Below are positions 1 to 11,460 of a DNA stretch of 64,000 nt, piece by piece (the first letter of the stretch is position 1; every line of letters starts with the position of its first letter). The stretch covers positions 34,947 through 98,946 of the forward strand of contig JAACJO010000052.1 of the NCBI GenBank assembly GCA_013368445.1. Reading direction: 5' to 3'. The notes under the pieces are model-generated. The model was not told where the DNA came from. It was given only the letters and a program-made list of their open reading frames with translations, and made no database searches. The stretch comes from Leucocoprinus leucothites (taxonomy: Eukaryota > Basidiomycota > Agaricomycetes > Agaricales > Agaricaceae). The position numbers and the translations under genes were made by a program.

Positions 1-676
1 TCTGTGACTGTGACCTCTCTGATTCAATCTCCTACTATTCTTTCAACTTCTGATTCCCATGATTTTTATTATTTACTATTTCTATAAATATTTTGCAGCC
101 TGCTTCCGCTCATTATTCTATTCTTTTTCATTTGTGCTCATATTCATTTCCACTATTCCATTTCTGTTTGTTCTCTGTCATGTTGCATCTGTCATTGTCT
201 ATTTTTCTTTCATTTATCTATTTATTCATTTACTGTTGCATTGTGAGTTTCATGATATTTACATGTTATTTGTCTGGTTTCATGTTATCTTAATTATGTC
301 ACTACTAGCTTATGTATTACCCATTCTGAATATTGACTAAGATTCCACTCTTACTCTCTGTCCAATTATTCCTTCAGTGTTGAATTCCAATCCACACTGC
401 CTGTCATCTTTCTCATAGACAAAATCAGTCAACCTGATATCAGAAGGGTACAGCACATACACTGAAGCCAATGACTGATCTTTCCATAACTTTCACGCAC
501 TTAGTAAGCGCCGGTAATTCGCAAATCTTGACAGTATATTCAGAATCCCAACTTTCAGTATCATTCTCTTAATATGTCTACAACTCTTACTCACCACACT
601 GCTCATACTTGTAGTATTTCTGTCCAGAATCATCCACTTCCCTCTTGATGCACACCTTCTACTCCTTGATTTTCAG
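1..676. other. AT/CT-rich flank of gypsy remnant, no gene
   Basis: I see no credible gene in this stretch. Its open frames translate to Phe/Ile/Leu/Tyr-rich peptides typical of AT- and CT-rich non-coding DNA. It lies directly upstream of the gag of the Ty3/gypsy remnant, so it may hold the 5' LTR or leader. I could not define TG...CA ends, a target duplication or a primer-binding site. Confidence 0.3.
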
Positions 677-1661
677 GTCCACCTCAAAATGGGCATGAAG
701 CTTCACATAGGACTATTCATAAGTCTGAAGAGGATGAACCCCAGCCTGAGCACAACCAGGTCAGTGTTGACCACAATGAAGACCAAGAGGAAGAAGAGGA
801 GAATAATGCACAAGAACCAGAGGGCAATACCCAAATTTTTGAACCTGAAGATTTGGGTCAGGATGATGAACATTTGGATAATGATGGTGCTGATGCAGGA
901 GGTGGAGATGGCAATGGAGGTCCTCCTGATGATGATCCTGATGATGAAGGTGACCCAGAGGATGAGCCTGACAAGCCTTCTCATTGCTGCCATTGTCAAA
1001 ACCCAGACCCTGAGAAATGATTCCTAAATATTATGGATCATTTTGCAACTAACTTAAAAAACTGCAACCACACTCCCCAGCCTGTTGTTAAAACAGAATG
1101 CATTCAGGCTAAAGAGCCCAACACATTTGATGGCTCCAAGCCTCAGAAACTAGACAAGTTTCTCTTTCGATGCCACTTATATTTAAATACTAATCCATCA
1201 CAATTCACTACAGAATGTGTGAAGGTTAGCTTTACGATGACCTTTCTCAAGGGACCCACTCAGCAGCACTTTCAAACAGCTCTTCAAGTGGAATACAATT
1301 GGGACGTCATTTCCTGGTTTCAGGATTTCCAATTATTTGTGGACAAGTTGCATGAGAATTTTGGGGCTCTTGATCACAAGGCAGAAGCAGCAGAGGAGTT
1401 GGAGCACCTTTGCATGGGTCATAACTGGACTATAACCAAGTATAATGTTGAGTTCTCATAACTTGCTAGTATCTTGGGATGGCCTGACAATGTCTTAGTT
1501 TACCACTACTATTGAGGCCTTCCAGATCGCATTTCCAACATCATTTCCAGCTCTCCTACTGGCAAACCCTCTTCCCTTGCTGCTATGCAAGGATACTTCA
1601 CAACCTTTGGGCTCTCAATCTGAGAGTTCGAAAAAATAGCAAGCAATCCTCAGAACTCTGC
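677..1661 (+). pseudogene. Ty3/gypsy Gag remnant
   Basis: Gag is the structural protein of retrotransposon particles. In the frame from about 677 the sequence opens with a strongly acidic Asp/Glu/Gly/Pro-rich stretch (to about 1016), breaks at a stop, then resumes at 1033. From 1033 to 1461 comes a capsid-like segment with the FDGSKPQKLDKFL and FLKGPTQQHF signatures of fungal gypsy Gag. The frame continues to about 1660 past further stops near 1459 and 1515. No zinc knuckle was found. It is followed in the same direction by protease and reverse transcriptase, so this is the 5' end of a single decayed element. Confidence 0.7.
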
Positions 1662-1740
1662 ACAGGCTGAGGATCATGTTGAACTCTCCTGTGCTTCAGA
1701 AAGTATTCGACTCAATACACCCACTCTTTCCAATCAGAAC

Positions 1741-2103
1741 TCTCTTCATATTTCACTTACTTCTTCTTTGCTTTTGGACAAATCTTCTTCACTCCCTATT
1801 TCACTTACTGCACTCATTGATAGTGGTTCTACTCATTGCTTCATAAACAATTTGCTTATTCGTAAATATTATGTACCTACTATTCTGATTCCTCCCATAG
1901 AGTTGTGATTGTTTGATGGTTCATCTAATTCATTCATTTCAGAGACTGCGAAAATCCCTATCTCATTTCCAACTGGTGAATGTATAAATCTGGACTTCTA
2001 TGTCACTCAGCTTGATCTGTCTTGCTCTGTGGTTCTTGGACATAATTGGCTTGCCCACTACAATCTGTTGATTGATTGGGTTTCAGGCCAAATCACTTTC
2101 TGA
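1741..2103 (+). pseudogene. Ty3/gypsy aspartic protease remnant
   Basis: This is a retropepsin domain that would process the Gag-Pol polyprotein. The active-site signature ALIDSGSTHCFI lies at about 1808-1845. The second half carries the usual hydrophobic strand and [12 protein letters not shown] near 2029-2065. A TGA near 1906 breaks the frame between the two halves. The upstream Gag and downstream reverse transcriptase have the same orientation and normal order. Confidence 0.7.
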
Positions 2104-2229
2104 TCTACTCTGCAATCAGATCTTGCTGCTCCTTCTGTCTGCAGGCCTATCTCTACTGAATCACTGGCTTCTGATACAATCTCACCAGTTCCTGATTCTT
2201 CTTCTTGACCTGATGTTTGACTGATTGGC

Positions 2230-3240
2230 ATGGTTGCATTTGTGTGTGTCTGTTGTCAACCTGGCTCTATGCATTTTGGTCTGGATCTCCAGCACTCATC
2301 TGTGGCTGGAGCTGCTTCTTCTTCACAGGATCCCATCAACCTTTCTAACATTCCTTTGGAATATCACAAATTCATGGGTGTTTTCAGCAAATCCCATGCT
2401 AACACTCTTCCACCTCACCAACCTTATGACTTGCATATTAATCTCAAGGAAGGTACTTCTCCTCCTATTGGAATGATTTATTCGCTTTCACAGGTTGAGC
2501 TTGCTGCACTCTGGGAATTCATTGATGAAAATTTTTCCATTGGCTTTATTCAACCTTCTAATTCTCCTCATGGTGCTCCTGTTCTCTTCGTCAAAAAGAA
2601 AGATGGCTCTCTTCAACTCTGTGTTGATTTCCATGGTCTTAACCGGATCACTAGGAAAGATCACTACCCACTACCGCTCATTTCTGACTTGCTGGACTCT
2701 CTGCAAAAGGCTGGTATCTATACCAAGATTGATCTCTGACATGCTTGTCATTTGGTTTGTATTGCTGAAGGTGATGAGTGGAAAACTGCATTCTGCACTC
2801 ACTATGGTTCATTCAAGTGGCTTGTAATGCCTTTTGGTCTCACCAATGCTCCTGCTACCTTCCAGCAATTCATGAATGACATTTTCAAGGATCTTCTTGA
2901 TACATACATAACTGTTTATCTTGACGATATTCTCATATATTCAGAGGACATTCATTTGCATTGCAAACACATTCGTGAAGTCCTTAAAAGGTTGTGCCAA
3001 AACAGCTTTTATGCTCATGCTGATAAATGCAAGTTCCATACTGACATAGTTGAATACCTTGGCTATATTCTTTCTCCAGATGGTCTGAAAATGTCAGAAG
3101 AAAAGGTAAAAACTATCCAGAACTGGCCTGAACCAAAGAAGGTCAAGGACATACAATCCTTCCTTGGTTTTATGAACTTCTATTGTCATTTCATTTATGG
3201 TTATTCCAATATTGTTGTACCACTAACTTGCCTCACATGA
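2230..3240 (+). pseudogene. Ty3/gypsy reverse transcriptase remnant
   Basis: This is an RNA-dependent DNA polymerase domain. The fingers region shows [15 protein letters not shown] around 2586-2630. The palm has FGLTNAPATFQQFMND, then the catalytic YLDDILIY near 2917-2940, followed by the usual LGYILSPDGLKMSEEKV connection. A TGA near 2737 and a TGA near 3238 interrupt it. The YxDD motif is still intact, so decay is moderate. Confidence 0.8.
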
Positions 3241-3527
3241 AAACACATACAGTGGGACTTCAATGAAAAAGCTCATAAGGCTTTTAACTCCCTCAAGGAG
3301 GCCTTTACATATGCACCAGTTCTTACCCATTGGATTCCCAATACACAAATTATTGTGGAAACTGATGCCTCTGACTATGCCCTGGCAGCTATACTCTCTA
3401 TCATTGCTCCAGATGGAGATATTCACCCTATCACTTTCCATTCCCATATATTTTCCACATCCAAGCTTAACTACAACACCCATGACAAGGAACTGCTTGC
3501 AATTTTTGAAGCATTCCAAATCTGGTG
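3241..3527 (+). pseudogene. Ty3/gypsy RNase H, truncated 3' end
   Basis: This is the RNase H domain that degrades RNA in RNA/DNA hybrids. It reads on from the reverse transcriptase and includes VETDASDYALAAIL near 3355-3400 and the KELLAIFEAFQIW block near 3488-3527. Coding similarity stops abruptly after that block and the integrase is missing. The sequence that follows is unrelated, AT-rich and non-coding. Either another element inserted here or a deletion removed the rest. Confidence 0.75.
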
Positions 3528-5557
3528 CTGAAGAGGCAGAAACATAGATAGTGGACTAAAGTGAAATTTATATATAACACCACACACAACCACTAAAATA
3601 CGTTGCTACACACTTCACAAGTTCATGGGGAGTATTACACAAGAGGAGAACATCCTCAATAGAAGAACCAATGAAATAACACAAGGGGTATTAAGAGATT
3701 GGGGTCAAGATGAGAAGAGAATAGAGTTAATATGGAGAAAGTTTTGTAGCTATTGACAAGACAATGCTGCTCAAGAATAACTAGTTGATCCAATGGCATT
3801 GCAATCCACCTTCTATAGGTCCTTAAGAATGAAATGCTTTGATATTGCGATGTATGAGCTTGCTACTCAACACCTGTATCTGACAGCTCTATAGAATGCA
3901 CCAGAATTGTACTCAACAGGTTCTGTGACCGTTGATATGTAGTTGATACACTCAATAGTGATCTTTGCAATCAAACTTCACTCCCAATGTATAGGAATCT
4001 TGTAGAATAAGCTCGATTATATTGCTTTTGACTTGCTACTAGGCAAAGACCAAAGAGAAGACCACTTAATTGCATTCAAGAACATTAGATTATTGCTTTA
4101 CATGACCTTCCAAGTGTAGCTACAGTAGGTGGGGTTCTCTTGCTGCACCATACACTCACAAGGCCTTTTTATATTGTTAGGAATGTCTAGAAAAGGAATA
4201 CAACTTGGTAAATACAAACATCTAACCTGAATACATTGTCCAATAGGAAAAATAGAGGAAATATTGTCTGTTCACATGCTCTAGATAGGGATCTTGTACC
4301 TAGTATGATTATAATGAAGTCATCATTATGGTGTTTGTTAGAGTGACACTGGCCCGGTCCTAAGCTAGCATGATAAGTATCAACTTGATCTTATCAAAGG
4401 GGACTCCTTCTTAGTAAGTGACAAAGTCATTTACAAAGTCAGAGTTATAATACAGCAATTATAAGAGTAAAGACTTTAGTAATTGAGATCTTAGAGCTTA
4501 AGTTCAATTCGACTTTGTATAGATAAAGGCTTGTATTGAGTCTCCACCTAACCAAGTAGAAACAATGTTTCTCCTTGGTAGATATCGATGGCTTATATAT
4601 GATACAAGTCTGTATCTATTATTAACTAGGGTCAAGGGCTTCTAATGAAAAAAGAGAAGCATACAGCTTCCTTAACACTAATTAAGCTATATAAGACACA
4701 ATCTGTCAAAGAAGCTTTAGAAGTTCTTCTAAAGAAGTTCTTCTTTGATTATCTGACTAAATCACAAGATAGTCCAAATATAGTGCAGCTATATTTAATA
4801 ATCACATGTCATCAAAAGGTAAACAAAGCCAAACAAGTCATAACAAGTTATAATGAGATAAAGTAAATGAGTCAAAATAAAACAGGAAAATACAAGAACA
4901 AATAAGTGGAAAACATAATTGCAATATTACTTAAGTAAAGTTAATATTGACTTTATATTGTATAGGAAACAAATGCTAGATATAATCAATATACATAACA
5001 GTGTTTCTTTGGTTGGGTATTATCCTGATAGACTGCCACTATGTTGCCATGACTTATTATTACATACTCTATAGGCTTATGGGGTCTGGTGACAGTATCA
5101 ACAATGTTCCAGAGCAATCGCTATGTTGTGCTGACAGATATTGACAGAGTAATTCTTGGAAGGGTTGATTACTATTATATCAGCAAGGCTTGTGGTCTCT
5201 TCAAGAGTCTATTGTAGGCTTATTAATGTAGTTATGCTCTTCAATAGCTATCCTGCTAATGATGGTAGTGAAGGTTAAAACTCTGTTTGCAAGGACCTCA
5301 CAGCTTGGTCACTACTCCTCTATATTGAACACAAGGAGTCAAGATCATAGTTGATCATAGGATATGTTCACTATTGCAACTGCCAAATAGTGAAACCATT
5401 CCATAGTCACTAATCCTCAAGACATCAATAGCACTGTAGCTACAGTTTTCACTTCCTTGCTACAGCTGTACTGGTTGCAAGGGAGGTCTCTCAATAGTCT
5501 TATACAGTATCTAGTAGCTTTGAGATGACCTTTTTGGATGGTATAGAACATCAAAAT
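3528..5557. other. Non-coding AT-rich stretch, LTR-like
   Basis: I see no supported gene. The stretch separates the broken gypsy RNase H from the copia remnant. Near 4160-4200 it has a CCTTTTTATATTG block followed by AATGTCTAGAAAAGGAATA. This resembles the TATA-containing block of the family A LTR near 9950-10010, so the stretch may be a large solo LTR or a pair of LTR remnants. I could not identify its ends or a target duplication. Confidence 0.3.
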
Positions 5558-5627
5558 ATATGTTTATAGGTTTATACGGACATTGGCCATATCAGCGATG
5601 TGAGGATGTCCTTGTCCTCTTGCAGGT

Positions 5628-7236
5628 ATGGCTTTATTGGCCTCTCCAACTGAATATCATACTACTCCTGGTTATCATAGGAATTTTCCAGGTCATGATT
5701 TATCAAAGGCACTGGAATCTTGCCATGAAATACTTCTTCATCCCAATGATTCTTTATGGAAGGCAGCCATGCAACGTGAATGGGACAGCCTTAACAAGAT
5801 GGGTGCTTTTACACCTTGTGTATTGCCAACTGGTTGTAAAGGGTTCACTGGGTCTATGCTAATAAGCATGATCTGAAGGGTCTACCTAAGGTTGGTGAGA
5901 AAAAGAGACACCTTGTTGCTAAAGGATACAGCCAATGGCCAGGGGATTTTGGTGAAACATATGCACCAGTTGCGAAGATGGTGTCCATTCATGTCACTCT
6001 GACCCTTGCTGCAGTTTGGGATCTGGAGCTTTTCAACTGGGATTGTAAAACTGCTTTCCTACATGCAAAGCTTCAATAAGACATCCATATTTGCCAAATT
6101 CCTGGTTTTCCTCTCAACAATCCAAAGTTGGTCCTTCATCTAAACTTTGCACTCTATGGTCTATGCCAGGCAGCATATGAGTTTTACCAGTTACTGCTTA
6201 GTGTCATGCTTTCCATTGGTCTGGTGCATTGTAAAGTCAACCACACCTTTTTCATTGGAATCTGGGATAAACCACCTGATCCCTCCATCCCAATGCCAGG
6301 AGATGGCTCACTGCTTTGCCTTTTCATCCCAGTTCATGTTGGTGACAGACTCACAGCAGCTACCAATATTAAGCTATACAACTGGTTCCTGGGTTGTCTT
6401 CATATGTGATTGACAATTGTTGACATGGGACCTACTCAACTTTTTCTGGGTTGTTGGATTATTCAGAATTGCCCTGAGCTGCTTATCTGGTTGTCTCAGG
6501 AGAACTTTGTCCTGGATCTCCTTGAGGATTGGAATCTTCTTGATGCAACTCCTCAATCATATCCTATAACCACACAGTTATTGGGCTTGACTCCTGCACC
6601 ACCCCCCAATTCTTGCCCAGATATCACCAATGAATATCTTCAGGTTCACTATCAGTCCATTGTGGGCAGTTTGCTTTACCTAGCAGTATGTACTCATCCT
6701 GACATTGTGTATATAGTTATGTCCCTTGGTCAACACAATGTGAATCCTACACAGACTCACTTACTTGCAGCAAAAAATGTCTTGTGCTACCTCTCTGGCA
6801 CCTGTCATTTGGCTCTTACTTTTGGTTAAGATTCATCACAGTTTGACCATCCTTTGCATGGATACATTCAGAATGCTGGGTTCTCTAATGCTGATTGGGC
6901 ATTGGATTCCCATGATCAGAAGAGTATTTCAGAGTATTGTTTTTTCTTGTTTGGTTGTCTCGTATCCTGGTCCTCTGTCAAGCAGAAAGCAGTGGCACTG
7001 TGTTCAACTGGAGCTGGGTATTATGCACTCATGCATTGTGTCAAGGAGGCTCTTTGGATTTGAATGCTGTTTGTCCTGCTTGGCATTAACATCCTGGACA
7101 CATGTCCTGGTCTCTGCAACAATCAATTGGTCTTGTCACTTGTGAGCTCTGATGCCATCACTGTTCACATGAAGCACATTGATGTTCAACATTGTTTCCT
7201 TAGGGACTATATTGGGAAAACACTTTCAGCATCCTG
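5628..7236 (+). pseudogene. Ty1/copia reverse transcriptase-RNase H remnant
   Basis: This is the C-terminal part of a copia-type Pol polyprotein spread over several frames. In order: SLWKAAMQREWDSLNKMGA (about 5750-5810), RHLVAKGYSQ with GETYAPVAKM (5910-5980), TAFLHAKL (6050-6075), LHLNFALYGLCQA (6130-6175), HYQSIVGSLLYLAVCTHPDI (6648-6707) and the RNase H-type SNADWA...VALCSTGAGYYAL (6885-7030). The segment that normally carries the catalytic Asp pair reads IPVHVGDRL near 6330-6355, so the pair looks lost. Several stops confirm that it is dead. Its 3' LTR follows at 7394. Confidence 0.8.
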
Positions 7237-7393
7237 AGTGCCTACCAAGAATATACCTCATGAAACCATTGATAGGCAAAGCATTTATCAATCATAGGAA
7301 AACACTGGGTCTTACTATACCAAACTCTTCTTCACTTGGTTCTTAACACTTGGTTCTTAGTTTGCCTCATCACTATCCTGTCCTGTGGGGGTG

Positions 7394-7554
7394 TGTAGAA
7401 CATAGTTCTCTATCATTCATGACAGTCTCATGACACCACCTATCATATCTAATATCAGATAACATATATATACAAGTGTTTACTTATATGCATCCTCAGC
7501 AGGTTATCATTCTCTTACCCTGAGGACTTTCATACTCATAGAGTACTTTCTACA
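7394..7554 (+). repeat. 3' LTR of the copia remnant
   Basis: This 161-bp segment begins TGTAGAA and ends TTCTACA, a perfect 7-bp terminal inverted repeat with the canonical TG...CA ends. It follows a G-rich tract (TGTGGGGGTG) that fits a polypurine tract at the end of a copia internal region. No 5' partner LTR was found in the window. Confidence 0.6.
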
Positions 7555-8100
7555 ACCATCCATTTCATCCATGCCAAGGGGCAAAGCTCCATTATTTGTC
7601 TAGTAACTGAAAATGTCTGGCAAAATCTTCGACTTGAATATATGGGCCTGTGATTGTGTTGTGTGCTGTAATCAGTATTTCTCTCTGAATTTGTTTAAAA
7701 CCATCCATTCTTCAGGATTTTACATGTAGTCTGCTTGTGGTTTCAATGTTTTGGCTGCAGCATTCACAATGGTGAGTGGAAACAGGTGAATATTAACATG
7801 AGGTGATAATATGGTTGCACACTGGAAATTGTTGCATGAGCCTATGTTCACACAACACATGTTACAAGGTAGGTGATGAAGGACACCTAACAATAGCTAT
7901 TGATGGTTTCATTAATCTCAACATTCATCCACTACTTCATTTCCATGGCTCAGACCAAGGAACACCAAATGTTCTCAAAGAAGCAAAAGCAAGCAACAAA
8001 CAACATGTTGATCAAAGACAATGATGATGCCATTGACATTGTGACATTTGCCACTGTTTCAAAAGAGGCATGACAAGGAACAGTAATTCAACATATAGAG

Positions 8101-9270
8101 GTGCCACTGAGACCCATAGTGGGTCTTCTATCAAATGTACCACCTGAGTCATGCACAATAGTACCATTAGAGGATAGAGATAATGTACAAACCATTGATA
8201 ACATTGAAGAAGAACAGGAGGATGATGAGGTATTGGGCACTAATAAGGAAAGTGGTCATTTTGGGAGCCTCATGAACATCACTGAATATGACTGAAGCAA
8301 CAAATGTGGATGGAAGAGTTTTGTTGGAGATTGGATAACTTGTTGCAAGCTCTCCTTGCAAGAGAGGCATTGCCAAATTCCACTGCCTGTGAGCATTTCC
8401 TGAATGCTAGATATGCTATATGGCAATGCTGTAATTGTACACTACCAGAGCTGCTGTGCTGGAGGTGCATGAGAGAATGCCATTGTCAAAATGCACTTCA
8501 TAATGTTGAGTACTGGACTGGCACTCACTTTCAATCAGCATTGCTTTGGGAGGTGGGTACATATATCATGGCCCAGCATTGGAGTGGAGTGGGAGCACCA
8601 GGCTGCCTTTTGAGTGAAATCACAATCCTAGAACAGCTACATGTTGTGAAGGACAGTGAGGAACAGAACTATCTGGAAAGGTGCATCACAATGGGCAATT
8701 GGGCCTATGTGCCAGATGGGGCCAAACAGCCAGCAAAGCAACCAGATGGGCTGGGTGGCAACCCAGCTTCAGAAGGTACAGAAGAAAAAAGGATTGATGA
8801 AGATTATCTGATGGAAGAGCATACAGAAATTGGTGTTCAAGGCCAGGTTCCATGGCATGATCCATTCAACAATCAATATGTCCAAATTGTGAACATTAAT
8901 GGTATTCACCATTGTGTGGTTGTGACATGATCCTGCCAGAGTGCCAAAGATGTCCATGCCAACCTCATGTATTCAAGACTCATTCCAACAATGTTCAATC
9001 GATATTGTACAATATTTATAACTGCAGTTCTAGATGACTACAGAATGTCAAATCTGGAATGTAAGGCATCATCATATCAGTATTTTCAAAAGCTCAGGTG
9101 CATAACTTTGCTGGAGGCACCCAAAAAAATACCAAACCTTTACCAAGAACTCCTCTGCATGGCAAGGCTATAGCATTGGTTGAAGAAGCTAAAATGGAGT
9201 GGTCATGGTCTTGAATCAGTAAAATCCCAGGAGCTTTGCTCATGGGGAGCTGGCAAACTTTTGCAATAGG
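8101..9270 (+). pseudogene. KDZ transposase relic with CxC2 cysteine cluster
   Basis: The conceptual protein resembles the N-terminal part of Kyakuja-Dileera-Zisupton (KDZ) transposases of basidiomycetes. The main open stretch (8304-8930) has a cysteine/histidine cluster, CCNCTLPELLCWRCMRECH, near 8425-8485. It is followed by an aromatic WTGTHF block, matching the CxC2 domain that sits at the front of these transposases. A TGA at 8928 interrupts the frame. Beyond it the same frame resumes with LIPTMFNRY, VLDDYRMSNLECKASSYQYF and a short LRCIT block, as expected for this family. The catalytic core is absent because the relic is cut off before the family A LTR at 9376. The acidic stretch at 8101-8295 may be its N-terminus. 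Confidence 0.65.
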
Positions 9271-9375
9271 CTCACCTAATAATATAGATAAGTTTATATT
9301 TTTTGTACCCAAATTCTTCTCATACCAGTTTTTATCTCCTTTCCACTGTATAGGCAACTTTATCCCTGGCTGTGG

Positions 9376-10714
9376 TGTAGAGGCTCATTGATGTATGGAT
9401 ATAATGTCAAGTAGAGCACTAGCTAGGTAGCTAGAATGTAACCTCAAATGAATTTGAGGTGAAGTATGAGAAATAGATGAGGATTTATGTAGCTACTGCT
9501 GAATAATGCAAAATGTGCAATGAAACTAAATGCTGTTTTATTTACTTTGGGAAATCCTCAAACACTGTGCTAGGATCCTGACTAAGTGCACAGTTTGTGA
9601 TGCTTAGCTGACTTATATAACTGAGATCTTTTATCCTAAGGCTGTCTCTGTTTCTCTCTAAGGTCAACTGGACCTTGTCTATAATCACCCACTCAGTCAC
9701 ACACTGGTGCTGGTGCAGTCGATATGCCTTAACTACAAGCCTTCTTAGCTTGGTAGCTACTTTTCTGTGACACTAGGTTGAACTCAAGACATCTTAGAAT
9801 ATTTCTTAGATTAACTAGTAGAAGTCTTTCCTGTTTAGAATTCTCTTAAAAGGTTGATCACTTATTCACTCGAAAATGCTTAGTTTGTGGTCTGCACACC
9901 CTATAGCACTATGGAGGTGTAGGATTCCTTTTCTATCTACATGCTGTCAGGCCCTTTTTATATTATTTGAGAGATACAAAAATAGACGAAATATTCTAGA
10001 AAGGAATAGGTATGACTTGAAGTTGACTAATAGAAAATGACTAAATTGTCCTGGATTCAGCTGGGTATACTTTTACAATGCAACACTGACTGGTAGGTCT
10101 GTTCAATCACTAGATTGTCGTGTGGGTAGTGGAGTAGCTACCATGCGAGTTTCTTTCATTAAGCTTTTATTAATCATGGATAATCATTTCAGCTGTGATA
10201 TTTTCTTTACCTGAGGACCTCTGCCACATCAATGCAGCCATCAGTTTGCTTGGCCAGTATAGTTGGATGACTGAGCCATGCGGAAATGATGTAGCCAAGC
10301 AGTGGGATAGCTAGGTTCTTGTCTTGTACATGTGGAAAACGCAGATCATTGTCTGTTAACTGGTCCATTGATTCTTCTGATCTGGTTCTAGGCCCTGGTC
10401 CTTATTTTTAGATCATTTGGATCATTCTCGATGTGAAGGTTTCCCTCAAATCCCAAAGCAGTAATTTGGTGATGTGGTGTCCTGAAGTCAAGGGTTCAAA
10501 TCTCCAGAATGGTTCACGACAGTAGACAGCTATACTAGATTACCAGTCTCGCCTGCTGTATTGGTTAACCATATTACTTCTTAGTAAGTAGCTTTGTAGC
10601 TATACTGCTAATGCACTATAGGGCTCTTAGGCATAGCATTATTCTTTCATAATACTAAGTGTGAAATCGCGAAAATATTAGTAATTCCTGTTTATTTTCG
10701 GTTTTTGCATCACA
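9376..10714 (+). repeat. Family A solo LTR, copy 1
   Basis: This 1339-bp repeat starts TGTAGAGGC and ends GCATCACA. It is a direct copy of 20936-22272 and an inverted copy of the split element at 20153-22796. Internal landmarks are a 9-bp palindrome ACCTCAAAT-GA-ATTTGAGGT at 9441-9460 and a TATA-containing block near 9955-10010. It has no coding capacity, and TG...CA ends without an internal region make it a solo LTR. I found no clean target duplication, so its right flank may be rearranged with the neighbouring family C LTR. Confidence 0.75.
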
Positions 10715-11460
10715 TCATGTGGGACAGTCTCTAAGTGTAGCCTTAGCAGGTGAGATTCCTTGCTAGACTATATGCTTGAGAAAGGTTTATATTGGTTTTG
10801 CAAAAGTACTAAAGGAGTAATTACATGGATGACACATACACATTGTTGATAATAAAAGGAGATTTATTGAAAGGTTGTCCAATAGGAGTATTTCTGGGTT
10901 TTCTTTGGGGTTTATGTGCTGATGTGTCCTTTTGCCAAGGTGTGCTTACTCCTACTCCTCTGATATCAGGAGATCTCTATCACTGCTGATTGTTGTCTTA
11001 TTCCATGAAAGCTCATTCCTGACTGTAACAATGTCCACTAGTCAGTAGTCAAGTGCTGATGTGTCCTGTTAGTTTCCACTAATCTAGTTCTATAGTCAAG
11101 TGGGTCATACAGTGCCCATGCAGAATTTCTCTGTCTTTCATGAAAGGGTATACTTCTGCTGTAGTGATGTTGGAATGATAGGACTTGCATGAATGTGCAC
11201 AAGTGCCTGTCCAGATCAGAAGGCTAAGCCTTTGATTTCTCCAATCAGTTAGTCCATAATTGTTCTTTCATGAAAGACTGTGACTGGATCAATACCCAGG
11301 TTACAGGCTAAGATCACAAAGGGTCATAGGGTACACATCCCGACTGCATTCACTAAGTCTCAACATCATCCTGTAGCCTCTTGTTACTCTTGATCATTAA
11401 TGGTTGTTTTACAAATGTGCTGTGCTTTTGTGAATGTGTGTGCTACACTAGGGTCTTACA
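10715..11460 (-). repeat. Family C LTR, left copy (minus orientation)
   Basis: Read on the minus strand this begins TGTAAGACCC at 11460. It is the reverse complement of 15502-16248 with moderate divergence. The terminal two bases expected from the right copy are missing where it abuts the family A LTR. Many differences from the right copy are CpG to TpG or CpA. Its orientation fits a 3' LTR of the minus-strand gypsy internal region at 11461-15068. Confidence 0.7.

Noticed and set aside
703..999. Ile/Arg-rich 98-codon minus-strand frame
   Set aside because: It is the antisense of the acidic gag repeat of GAT/GAG codons and has no family signal.
689..1027. Met/Lys-rich 112-codon plus-strand frame over the gypsy gag leader
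   Set aside because: The frame from about 677 encodes the acidic stretch expected before the capsid; the Met-rich frame is its shadow.
9376..9379. Target-site duplication for family A copy 1
   Set aside because: GTGG precedes the element, but TCAT follows it; a GTGG occurs four bases further on, which would need extra terminal bases that the other copies lack, so no duplication was called.
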